Shown here: in pieces, positions 9,613 to 17,727 of the stretch | Numbering within the stretch: the first letter of the stretch is position 1 | Layout: each line of letters opens with the position of its first letter | Assembly: GCA_902806335.1 (NCBI GenBank) | Contig: CADCWG010000329.1 | Span: 1-47,395, forward strand | Direction of reading: 5' to 3' | Length of the DNA stretch: 47,395 nt | DNA from: an uncultured Thermomicrobiales bacterium | GTDB taxonomy: Bacteria > Chloroflexota > Chloroflexia > Thermomicrobiales > UBA6265 | Position numbers and translations under genes: made by a program | The notes under the pieces: model-generated | The model's input: only the letters and a program-made list of their open reading frames with translations | What the model was told of the DNA's origin: nothing | Databases searched by the model: none

Positions 9613-10077
9613 ATGGCGAGCGAGGGCGGTGGCGGCAGACCCTGGTCGGAGGCGCCGCGGTCGGGCGATAGCGGGGGAGGCCCGCTGGGCGACGGCCCGG
9701 AGATCGGGGGGAGCGCGGCCGGCCGGCCCGCTGGCGCGGCACCGACGGGCGGCGGCCCGGAGCAGGGATGGGAGTCGGCCGGCCGGCCGGCCGGCGGCGC
9801 CCCGCCGGCCGCACCGGGTGCCGCCAGACCCGATGCGGAACCCGTCTGGGAAGTCGTCGAGCCGGGTCAGCCGGACGACCGCCCACAGGGCCAGGGGTTC
9901 GCCGGCGGGCCGTTCGGGTCGGGCCGGGGGCTGGGCGGCGGGCTGTTCGGCCCCCGGAGCATGGCCGGGGGTCGGGTCCAGGTCTACGGCTGCTCCCCCG
10001 GCTGCCTGGTCATCTCGATCCTGGCCTCGATCTTTCTCACGCTCATCCTCAACGGCTTCCTCGGCCTGCTCACCTGA
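9613..10077 (+). CDS. Gly/Pro/Ala-rich protein with one C-terminal membrane helix
   Basis: 154 residues from ATG 9613. The first 125 residues are low-complexity (Gly, Pro, Ala, Arg) with almost no hydrophobic clusters. The last 30 (CSPGCLVISILASIFLTLIL) form one membrane-spanning helix, preceded by two cysteines and followed by only a few residues, a tail-anchored arrangement. I do not recognise a family and cannot assign a function. The helix and flanking Cys look like real protein; the exact start is uncertain because the N-terminal part is compositionally similar to noncoding sequence. Confidence 0.55.
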   Translation: MASEGGGGRPWSEAPRSGDSGGGPLGDGPEIGGSAAGRPAGAAPTGGGPEQGWESAGRPAGGAPPAAPGAARPDAEPVWEVVEPGQPDDRPQGQGFAGGPFGSGRGLGGGLFGPRSMAGGRVQVYGCSPGCLVISILASIFLTLILNGFLGLLT

Positions 10078-10490
10078 TCGCCCGGCACGACCGCGCGGCA
10101 ACGGGACGCTGACGCGCCGGCCCGGCCCCGTCCGCGAACGGGTGGGTGCCCGACCGGCGGCGGGGGGCGGTGGGCGACCACTCCGAATCGAGCATCGAAT
10201 CGGAGGATCGGTGCCCCTGGCCCAGCCAGGGTCGTCAAAGTCCGCGCCGCGATGACCGCCGGGCCGGCGGTGCTCGATGGCGCGCATGGGGACGGTCGCC
10301 CGCGGTCGCGGCCACGGCCACGGCCAGCACGGGGTCCGGACGCATGGTGGCGCGCCCGCGCCGCGGTCCCCAGTCGGCGTGAGTCGGAGTCGTCTCCGAG
10401 CCGCTGACCTCCGGGCTTGCCTCGGCGCGGGCCTGGCCGTTCCCGCGGCGCCGATCCCCACACCGATGACCCGGTCCCGGTGCAACGAGG

Positions 10491-10520
10491 CGCGGCCGGG
10501 GCTTGTGCCCCGGCCGCGCG
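10491..10520 (-). terminator. 13-bp hairpin between convergent genes
   Basis: GCGCGGCCGGGGC, loop TTGT, and the perfect complement. It lies about 30 bases past the stop of the giant surface-protein gene on the minus strand and could also stop plus-strand transcripts from 9613. No T tract. The rest of 10078-10551 shows nothing else. Confidence 0.55.
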
Positions 10521-10551
10521 GCATGTCTCGCGAGGGATCGCGTCGGATCGG

Positions 10552-13500
10552 CTAGTCGTTTGCCCCCTCTCGCTCGGGAGGAGCCGGGTCGGTCCGTACC
10601 GCGCGGACCACGGTCCGCTTGAGGTACTCGCTGGCCTGCTGGTCCCACTGCCCGCCGCAGGTGATCAGCGTCAGGCTCGGCTCGCCAGCCGGCCCGACCA
10701 CCTCGTCGGCCGGAGCCACCGTGGCGTCTTCCAGGCTGACCGCCACCACCTCGTAGGTGTAGGTCTGACCCGACTCGCCGGTGACCACGATCTCGTCGCC
10801 CGCCCGGAGCTGGTCGATCCGAGCGAAGACCGCCTCGGGGGTGTTCCACCAGTTCAGGTGGCCGGCGAGGACGACGTTCTGGTGTTCTAGGTCGTCGTCC
10901 GGACGGCCGGTGTCCTTGTACCAGGCAACGTCGGACTCGTTCGTCGGCTGCAGCATCAGCCCGTTGACCGTCTCCAGCACCTCGATGTCGGCCTCGACGT
11001 CGAGGGCCTCGATCTGGAGGCGAACCGGGGTGTCCCCGGTCGGGCAGACCAACTCGTCGTCATCGCCGGTGCTCGTCGCCTCGGCCGTCGGGTCGGCATC
11101 CTCCGCCTCGGCATCCTCCTCATCGTCGGACTCCGGGGTGGTCGTGCCCTCCTCGAAGCAGGCCTCGTCCACCGGAGGCGCTTCGGTGACGATCTGCTGG
11201 TCGTCGCCCAGCGGATCGTCGTCGTCCTGGGTGAAGGCGGCGGCGGGCACCGCGCTCAGCCCGATCACGGCGGCGAGCGCGAGGGTCCCCAGCAGGTGCC
11301 GTCCGCCGCGCGTGCCGCGTCGGCGCAGTCGGCCGAAGGTCAGCAGCGCCGGCGTCGCCAGCGCCGGGAGCAGCAGCGCCAGGGCGTTGCCGATCCAGCC
11401 ATCGTCCTCGCTCGGGCCCGCCACGGGATCCGGGGTCGGGGCGGGTTCCGCCGGCTGCTCCCCGGCGGCGGGCGCCGCCGGCGCGTCGGCCGCGCCGGGG
11501 CCGACGCCGGTGTTCGGGTACTTGCCCGGCTTCTTGGGCTGCGTCACGGGCGTGGAGGTGGTGGCCGGCCGGGTTGTGGTTGGGGTCGCCGTGCCGGGCA
11601 CAGTGCAGTTGTAGATCTGGATCTCCGCCTCGGCGCCGGCGGTCACGGCGATCGAGCCATCGTCGAAGTCAGGCGAGACGGCCATGCACCACTTCTTGCC
11701 CTCTTCCCGGACCAGATAGGCGCCGGGTTCGAGCTGGTTCCACTGGATGCGGCCCGTCGCGTCGGTGGTGTCGGTGTCGACGACGTCCCACTCCGAGCCG
11801 GTCCAGTACAGGAGGTCGAACTCCTGGCCGGCCTCGTAGACCTCGCAGTCGGTGGCGGTGACGTACTTGGTGGTCTTGCACTGGTACTTGTAGAGCGTCA
11901 GTTTCCCGCGCGGGTCTTCCGGCACGTCGTACCAGTAGCAGGTGATCTCGTCGCCGCCGGCGACGTCGATCGCCAGCTCGTTGCCCAGGTGGAGCGGGTA
12001 GGGTCGCAGGTACGGCAGCCGACCGCCGACGCAGTCGAGGACGAAGACCTGGACGATGCCGGGCGGCACCTCCTCGGCGGCCGTGTAGGTGCCCGGCGTG
12101 AGCCCGCCGAAGGTCACCGCACCCTCGATCGAGTCGCCGGTGTCGCTCTGCAGGTCGCTCCCGGCCCCGTCCGGCACGTCAAGCGTGAACGTGATGCCGT
12201 TGGTGGCCTCCGGGCAGTCGGCCCGCGGGTCGGCGCCGGGCCCGAAGAGGTCGTAGCCTTCGGGGCAGGTGTACTTGTAGATCGTCAGGGTCCCGGGTTG
12301 CCCGGGGATGTTGAACCAGTCGCAGACGTACCGGGTACCGGGGTAGAGGATCTCGCCCTCGTGGATGCCGCTCGGCGTCTCGACCCGCGCCGGGGGAGAA
12401 CTCTCCTCCGCGCCCTCGACCGTCGCGGTCCAGCCGCAGTACACGACCGGATCGTCGTACTCGAAGGGGATGGTCTCCTCGAGGGAGAACAGGCCCAGCG
12501 AGACCCCGGTCCAGGTGGCCTCGCCGTTCGCGTCGGTCTCCTGGGACTCCGACGGCCCGTCGCTGTCGGTCAGGGTGAAGGGGATCCCGCCGTAGACCTC
12601 GGTGCAGGCGCCCAGGTACTGCTCGAGGGTCTCATCCTCGTACGTCGTCCCTTCCGGACAGTCCCACTTGCGGACGACGACCGTGCTGCGCTCCCCGGGC
12701 AGGTTGAACCAGTAGCAGACGAACGACGGCTGCTGGACGCCCTCCTGCTCGGCGAGCTCGTCGGTGTAGACGCCGTCCGGCGATTCGACGCGCCGCCAGT
12801 CGAACGACTCCGGGTCGTAGTCGAAGTCGCAGTAGACGACCGGGGTGCCGTACCCCTCCGGCAGCTCTTCCGTCAGGCTGAACGTGCCGTACCCCTGGTC
12901 CTCCCAGGTCGCCGCCCCGTCGCTGCCGGTGGTCCGGACGTCGGCCGGCGCCCCCTCAACGCCGTAGAGGAGATCGACGCCCGGGTGGGCATCAGCGCAG
13001 GCGTTCTGGTACTCCTCGACGGTGGCGTAGTCGTCGCCGGTGGTCCCTTCGGGGCAGAGGTACTTGTAGACGACGATGTCGATGCCGCCGGGGATGTTGA
13101 ACCAGTAGCAGACGTACCGGTACCCGCCGGCGTACTGCGCGTCGACCTGGCCTTCGTAGACGCCGCCCGGCGCCTCGTAGCGGTCCCAGTCGGTGGCGTC
13201 GCCCTCGATCTCGTAGCGGCAGAACAGGACCGGATCGCCGTAACCGGTGGGGATCGACTCGGCGAGGGTGTAGGGGCGCCCGTCGAGGTTCTCCCAGGAC
13301 GCGAAGCCGTCGCTGTCGGTGGTCCGATCGGCCGACTCCCCTCCCTCCTGGGTCAGCGAGAAGTCGATGCCCTCGTGCGGGTCCGTGCAGTACCCGACGT
13401 AGGCATCGTAGTCGCCGTACTCGTACCCGGTCCCCTCCGGGCAGTAGTACTTGTAGACCCAGACATCGATCCCCCGCCGCGGGATGTTGTAGACGTCGCA

Positions 13501-14667
13501 GGAGACGTACTCGGTCGCGCGGAGATCCCAGCGGAAGCTGTAGCCGTCGAAGACCTCGACCGGCTCGAACTGGCCGCCGGCGTCCTGCTCCTCGTAACGC
13601 TGGATCTGGCAGAAGACGACGATCCCGGTGTACCCCTCGAAGGGGTCCTCGGAGATCGTGATCGCGCCCTCCGGCAGATCGGCAAACTCGATCTGGTACG
13701 AGGGCCCACCGGACGTCGGGCCGCTCGCGAGTTCGCCGGTCTCGTCGCTGGCGGAGAAGAACGCGGGGTCCTCGGCTTCTTCCTGGCAGTTCTGCCCGTA
13801 CTCGTCGTAGCTGGCCTCAACGGACCAGTCGTACGCCGGGTCGCAGAAGTACTTCTGGATGTAGATGGTGCCGAAGCCGCCACCGGGGAAGTTGAACCAG
13901 TAGCAGGAAAAGTACTCGCCCGACTCGAGGGTCCGGGAGATGGTCCCGCCGCTCGCCTGGTACTCCTCGACGGGGCCCTCCTGGCCGCCGACCGTGGAGT
14001 AGCAGAAGACCCGCGGCTCGCCGTACTCGGCGGGCAGCGACTCCGAGATCGTGTAGCTCTCGTCGGCGGTCAGCCCCGAGAACTCGACGTCGTTCGGACT
14101 GCCCCCCGATGTGGTACCCGAGTCACCGTCCGTCTCGCCGGCGACGTCGAACGAGAACGGCTCCGGCTCCTCGTTGCAGTCGGTAGCCAGCCCGTCGAAG
14201 TCCGACGCGAACGGGTCGTAGCCGCCCGGGCACAGGTACTTGACGATGTAGATCGTCGCCGGCTCGGAGACGTCCTCCGTTGGCTGGGAGGCGTCCTCGG
14301 TCGGCTCCTGCTCGCCCGTGTAGGTCGGATCGCCCTCCGGCACGCACTCGCCGGTGGTCTCGTCGAGCACCTCGCCTTCGGGGCAGGTCGGTTGCTCACC
14401 GCCGTCGGCGGGCACGCAGTCGCCCGTCACCTCGTCGACGACCTCGCCTTCCGGACAGCTGGGCGCTTCGCCTTCGTCGGGCAGGCACTGGCCGGTTGAC
14501 TCGTCGTAGACCTCGCCTTCGGGACAGTCTGGATCGCCCTGGACGGCGAGCCCATCGGTCGCGGCGAGCGGGCTCAACAAGGAGAGGAGGAAGAGGAAAG
14601 CCGCAAAGACCGAGAGCGCGCGGGCACCCGGCCGGGATCTGGCACGCGCGGGGCGCGGCGAAGCCAT
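10552..14667 (-). CDS. Giant Cys-rich repeat surface protein fused to a C-terminal sortase domain
   Basis: 1371 residues from ATG 14667 with GGAGGAA just upstream. Order: signal peptide (1-42); three short CPEGEV-type repeats (about 47-112); seven repeats of about 100-130 residues (starting near 137, 265, 399, 528, 659, 791 and 919), each opening with a strand like IYIVKYLCP and most ending CYWFN-PG. These resemble prealbumin-like/SpaA adhesin domains, here with paired cysteines. A Thr/Pro linker leads to YPNTG (1050-1054), a membrane helix (1091-1111) and RLRRR, resembling a cell-wall sorting signal. A second hydrophobic segment (1124-1145) and an acidic linker precede a sortase domain (about 1205-1360) with His1270 (VVLAGH), Cys1337 (TLITC) and Arg1351. 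Substrate-like and enzyme parts are in one uninterrupted frame. Inference: a stalk or adhesin that carries, or is processed by, its own transpeptidase. Confidence 0.85.
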   Translation of the reverse strand: MASPRPARARSRPGARALSVFAAFLFLLSLLSPLAATDGLAVQGDPDCPEGEVYDESTGQCLPDEGEAPSCPEGEVVDEVTGDCVPADGGEQPTCPEGEVLDETTGECVPEGDPTYTGEQEPTEDASQPTEDVSEPATIYIVKYLCPGGYDPFASDFDGLATDCNEEPEPFSFDVAGETDGDSGTTSGGSPNDVEFSGLTADESYTISESLPAEYGEPRVFCYSTVGGQEGPVEEYQASGGTISRTLESGEYFSCYWFNFPGGGFGTIYIQKYFCDPAYDWSVEASYDEYGQNCQEEAEDPAFFSASDETGELASGPTSGGPSYQIEFADLPEGAITISEDPFEGYTGIVVFCQIQRYEEQDAGGQFEPVEVFDGYSFRWDLRATEYVSCDVYNIPRRGIDVWVYKYYCPEGTGYEYGDYDAYVGYCTDPHEGIDFSLTQEGGESADRTTDSDGFASWENLDGRPYTLAESIPTGYGDPVLFCRYEIEGDATDWDRYEAPGGVYEGQVDAQYAGGYRYVCYWFNIPGGIDIVVYKYLCPEGTTGDDYATVEEYQNACADAHPGVDLLYGVEGAPADVRTTGSDGAATWEDQGYGTFSLTEELPEGYGTPVVYCDFDYDPESFDWRRVESPDGVYTDELAEQEGVQQPSFVCYWFNLPGERSTVVVRKWDCPEGTTYEDETLEQYLGACTEVYGGIPFTLTDSDGPSESQETDANGEATWTGVSLGLFSLEETIPFEYDDPVVYCGWTATVEGAEESSPPARVETPSGIHEGEILYPGTRYVCDWFNIPGQPGTLTIYKYTCPEGYDLFGPGADPRADCPEATNGITFTLDVPDGAGSDLQSDTGDSIEGAVTFGGLTPGTYTAAEEVPPGIVQVFVLDCVGGRLPYLRPYPLHLGNELAIDVAGGDEITCYWYDVPEDPRGKLTLYKYQCKTTKYVTATDCEVYEAGQEFDLLYWTGSEWDVVDTDTTDATGRIQWNQLEPGAYLVREEGKKWCMAVSPDFDDGSIAVTAGAEAEIQIYNCTVPGTATPTTTRPATTSTPVTQPKKPGKYPNTGVGPGAADAPAAPAAGEQPAEPAPTPDPVAGPSEDDGWIGNALALLLPALATPALLTFGRLRRRGTRGGRHLLGTLALAAVIGLSAVPAAAFTQDDDDPLGDDQQIVTEAPPVDEACFEEGTTTPESDDEEDAEAEDADPTAEATSTGDDDELVCPTGDTPVRLQIEALDVEADIEVLETVNGLMLQPTNESDVAWYKDTGRPDDDLEHQNVVLAGHLNWWNTPEAVFARIDQLRAGDEIVVTGESGQTYTYEVVAVSLEDATVAPADEVVGPAGEPSLTLITCGGQWDQQASEYLKRTVVRAVRTDPAPPEREGAND
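11506..11520 (-). other. YPNTG sorting-signal-like motif inside the fusion protein
   Basis: Encodes residues 1050-1054, after a KKPGK linker and about 36 residues before a membrane helix and an RLRRR stop-transfer cluster. This is the plan of an LPXTG signal with Tyr in place of Leu, though the spacing to the helix is longer than usual. A sortase domain lies 150 residues later in the same chain. Confidence 0.55.
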
Positions 14668-15819
14668 AGCTGGTTCCTCCGTGGAGACACGTCCGACCTT
14701 CGACGGACCGGACCTGCCGGACTGACGAGCGGGGCCGCGATGCCCCGGTCACACGGCTGCGAGACCTCCCTTCTGGTTCGACGGGCCAGCGCGACGACTG
14801 AGGTGGATCGACGATGCCCATCGCCGCGTCTCGGGCGGGCGGGCTGCCCAGCGCCCGGGCCGCCGCGACCACGGGCGGCGACCGTCACGTCCGGTCGCGT
14901 GGACCCGCATCTCCCGCCCGCGGGTCGCACCCGCGGCCGAGGATCCCGCTTCCGGGGCGTAGGCAGCCCCACGCCGCGGCGGTCGGCCACGGCGCTCAGA
15001 CGGATGGACAATTCGACCCTAGCGCACGGCGGGGGCGTGGCCATCCGGAGGATTGCCTATACGGATTGCCCAGTTCCCGGGGCGACTGAGTAATCGGGGC
15101 GGGCGGTCGTCCCGTGGTGGTCGCCAGGAGGCCGCGCGGGATCGGGGGCCGGTTCGACGGGCGGGCCCGGGGCGCCGTGATTGGAGAGGCGCCGGGGAGG
15201 GACTCAAGGGTCGGGCGCGACGATCGGTGTGGGGCCCGCCGGTGGGCCTTGACGGCCGACGAGTGCTCGGTCCTGGCTGACCGGCGGTTGATGAGGGGTG
15301 CCCCGGCGGACCTCCCGCCGAGAGGCGCGTCGTTCCTCGTTCGGGGGCCGGCTGATCACCCGAAGCGTCGCCGGCCGATCCGCAGCCGGCGCCGACCGGC
15401 TCTGTTCCCGAGCCGACGACCTATGGGCTTCCCCTGAGCTGGCGAAGTCGCCAGCGCCCCCCCACACCAACACGTAGAACACGGATTCCGTGTGACACGG
15501 CCGCGTCGCGATCCTTCCCTGTCCGACGGTCTCGGTGGTCCCGCCGATCGATGACACGGGCTTCCGGGGATCATGAGAGCGGCGCGGCCAGTGGCCGCGC
15601 CGCCCCTTCCCCACACCGTCAGCTTCAGGTCAGAGGCGCCCGCCAGTGTCCCGGACGGCGCTGCCGGTCGAGACGGGGGCGACCCTGGCGCCCGGTCTCG
15701 CCCCCGCTCCAGGCAGATCGGCCCCCGGCCGCGGGGACCGGCATCCGGTAGGCAGTCCCCAACGATCCCTCAGGCGCCCCGGCAGGCGCCCCGGCAGGCG
15801 CCCCGGCGATGCCGGGCGC
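14668..15819. other. Long intergenic region with palindromes and tandem repeats
   Basis: No supported gene in about 1150 bases. Features seen: CTGGCGA/TCGCCAG around AG at 15439-15454; overlapping palindromes ACACGGA-T-TCCGTGT and CCGTGT-G-ACACGG at 15479-15500; three copies of a 12-bp unit CAGGCGCCCCGG at 15771-15806, directly after the amidohydrolase stop on the minus strand. Confidence 0.45.
15771..15819 (-). terminator. Repeat-rich hairpin after the amidohydrolase gene
   Basis: Immediately 3' of the minus-strand stop, GGCGCCCGGC can pair with the GCCGGGGCGCC of the adjacent repeats across a 3-nt loop with one bulge; three 12-bp repeats (15771-15806) give alternative hairpins. A possible terminator, with no T tract. 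Confidence 0.4.
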
Positions 15820-17259
15820 CTAGCCGGCGAACGGCGGGTAGCTCTGGGGCGAGAGCTCGTCAACCGTCCGACCGGCCCAGTCGCCGTTCGGGATCCGCGG
15901 CCACATCCGCTCGGCGGCGGCTTGGAGGTCGTGCGCGAGCCGGGCCACATCCACGCCCGGGATGACCCGGTCCCGCATCACCACCTCGCCGTCGATCACC
16001 ACCGTCGCCAGGTCCTCGCCCTGGGCGCTGTAGACCAGGTTGCGGATCGGGTCGCGCAGGGGGGTCATCGTCAGGCTCTCGCCCGCCCAGACCAGCAGGT
16101 CGGCCTTGGCCCCCGGTGCCAGCCGGCCCAGGTCGTCCCGGCCGAGGGCCTTCGCGCCACCCAGCGTCGCCGCGTCGAACACGTCGGTCGCGGTCGTCGC
16201 TTCGGTCTGGCGGTCGACCACCTTGCTCAGCACCGCCGCCCAGCGCAGTGTCTCGATCATGCTCTGCGGGGCCGTGTCCGTGGCCAGGGTCATGTTCACG
16301 CCCCGCGCCCGGTAGCGCGAGAAGCTCTCCATCGCGATCCCGCGCCGCGCGAAGACCCAGACCGCGTGGGCAACGTTGGTGCCGGTGTCGGCCAGGAGAC
16401 CTATGTCGTCGCCGTGGTAGTTGGCCCAGGTGCCCCCGCCGAGGATGATCGCGTGGCCGAGGATCACCTCCGGGCCGAGGAAGCCGATGTCGCCGAGCCA
16501 CTCGATCGGCGTCCGGCCGTGGCGACGGGTCATCTCCCAGAACTCGGGCACCGACTGCGAGGCGTGGAGCGCCAGCGGCACCCCGAGCGCGCGCGCCGCG
16601 TCCTTCGACCGCCGCAGAAGGTCCTCGGTGCAGGTGTCGACCTGGGCCGGGGAGAGGAAGCCGCGGATCCGGCCGTTGGCTCGGCCCTCGTTCGCCTCGA
16701 CGAAGGCGACGGCCTTCCGCAGCCCCTCCTCGCCGGCCGCCTCGTCCCACGCGTACTTCACGGTCTTGCCGTCGTCGGTGTACCACCGCCCGGAGCGGTA
16801 GCCCTGGGCGACGTAGGCGCGCACGCCGAAGCGCTCGGCCTGGGCGACCACGTCGTCGCCGAAGGACCCGATCTCCATCACGGTCGTGGTCCCGGTCCGG
16901 AGGAGTTCGGCCATGCTGAAGGCGATGCAGGCGCGGGACGCCTCGTCGTCGGAGGCGGCGCTGCGCGCGGGAAGGTACTCGAACAGCCCCGAGAGCCCGA
17001 ACTGGCGGCTCCCCTTGTCCTCGACGAAGCTCTTGTCGAGCGGTGACTCGTAGAGGTGGGCGTGGGTGTTGATCAGCCCCGGCGTGACCACCCCGGTCCC
17101 CGCGTCGATCACCTCGTCGGCGGTGCCATCGTAGGATCCGGCGGGGCCAACGTGGACGATCGTGCCCCCCTCCCAGACCACCGCCCCGTCCCGCAGGTGA
17201 CGGTGCCCACCGTCCTGGTAGGCGACCACGTGCGACGCGCGGACCATCCGCCGGACCAT
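15820..17259 (-). CDS. Amidohydrolase of the AtzA/TrzN/guanine deaminase group
   Basis: 479 residues from ATG 17259, chosen because GGAGGGAAGG lies 7 bases upstream; frames further upstream are not coding-like. It is a metal-dependent TIM-barrel hydrolase, flanked by the small beta sandwich formed from both termini. Visible metal ligands: NTHAH (His66, His68), LHASQ (His232), LGHA (His269) and ATDTAP (Asp328). The SMAELLRTGTTT signature is typical of chlorohydrolase/deaminase members (MTA/SAH deaminase, TrzN, AtzA). In deaminases the third ligand is usually followed two residues later by a catalytic Glu (HxxE); here it reads HASQ, so the usual deaminase mechanism may not apply. Substrate unknown; probably a cytosolic purine- or triazine-like amide or amidine. 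Confidence 0.82.
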   Translation of the reverse strand: MVRRMVRASHVVAYQDGGHRHLRDGAVVWEGGTIVHVGPAGSYDGTADEVIDAGTGVVTPGLINTHAHLYESPLDKSFVEDKGSRQFGLSGLFEYLPARSAASDDEASRACIAFSMAELLRTGTTTVMEIGSFGDDVVAQAERFGVRAYVAQGYRSGRWYTDDGKTVKYAWDEAAGEEGLRKAVAFVEANEGRANGRIRGFLSPAQVDTCTEDLLRRSKDAARALGVPLALHASQSVPEFWEMTRRHGRTPIEWLGDIGFLGPEVILGHAIILGGGTWANYHGDDIGLLADTGTNVAHAVWVFARRGIAMESFSRYRARGVNMTLATDTAPQSMIETLRWAAVLSKVVDRQTEATTATDVFDAATLGGAKALGRDDLGRLAPGAKADLLVWAGESLTMTPLRDPIRNLVYSAQGEDLATVVIDGEVVMRDRVIPGVDVARLAHDLQAAAERMWPRIPNGDWAGRTVDELSPQSYPPFAG

Positions 17260-17727
17260 CGACCTTCCCTCCTTCGGGCGACCTGCCAATACCGGCGGCG
17301 CCCCCAACCGACGGCCGCCGCGCTGGCGGCCCTCGTCCCGCGTGCTCGAGCGGACGTCCTCGCTTCCCGACCCAGGGCGCCAGCGGCACCAGCGCGGCCG
17401 CACGATACCCTGGATCGCGGCTCGGTGCGGCCGGCCCGCACGCCCCCTTCCCGGCGCCGACGGCAGACCGCGGGCCGGTCGCTCGTCGCCTCGCTCCCGG
17501 CACCGGACGCCAGAAGCGTCGGCCCAACCCCGCCCGGCAACTCCTCTGTCACCGGCCCGGGCCGCGCGCCGAACACTGCCTCCTGACGCCGACGAGACGG
17601 CAGACTGGGTGGTGCCCCCTTGGCACAGCGAGGGAGTGTACGTACACTAAGGCCCAGGTGGAAGGACGCCCCGTGCCACCGCTGTCCCAAGCGTCGAACG
17701 GGCTCCGGCCCGAGGGAGACATCAGGC
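17260..17727. other. Divergent intergenic region
   Basis: Between the divergent amidohydrolase and DUF1002 genes. It contains the promoter and palindrome at 17620-17648; nothing else is recognisable. Confidence 0.4.
17620..17648 (+). promoter_or_regulatory. Sigma-70-type promoter with an embedded 12-bp palindrome
   Basis: TTGGCA (17620-17625), a 17-bp spacer, then TACACT (17643-17648). A perfect palindrome GTGTACGTACAC (17636-17647) overlaps the -10 box, a typical repressor-operator placement. It lies 80 bases before the ATG at 17728. Confidence 0.65.

Noticed and set aside
11296-14499. 1067-codon plus-strand open frame opposite the surface protein
   Set aside because: A mirror of the strongly biased minus-strand gene; Val/Gly/Arg/Asp-rich with no domain, whereas the minus frame has a signal peptide, repeats and sortase.
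15771-15806. Possible CRISPR array (short regular repeats)
   Set aside because: Units are 12 bp with no spacers; a simple tandem repeat. No cas genes are present anywhere in the window.
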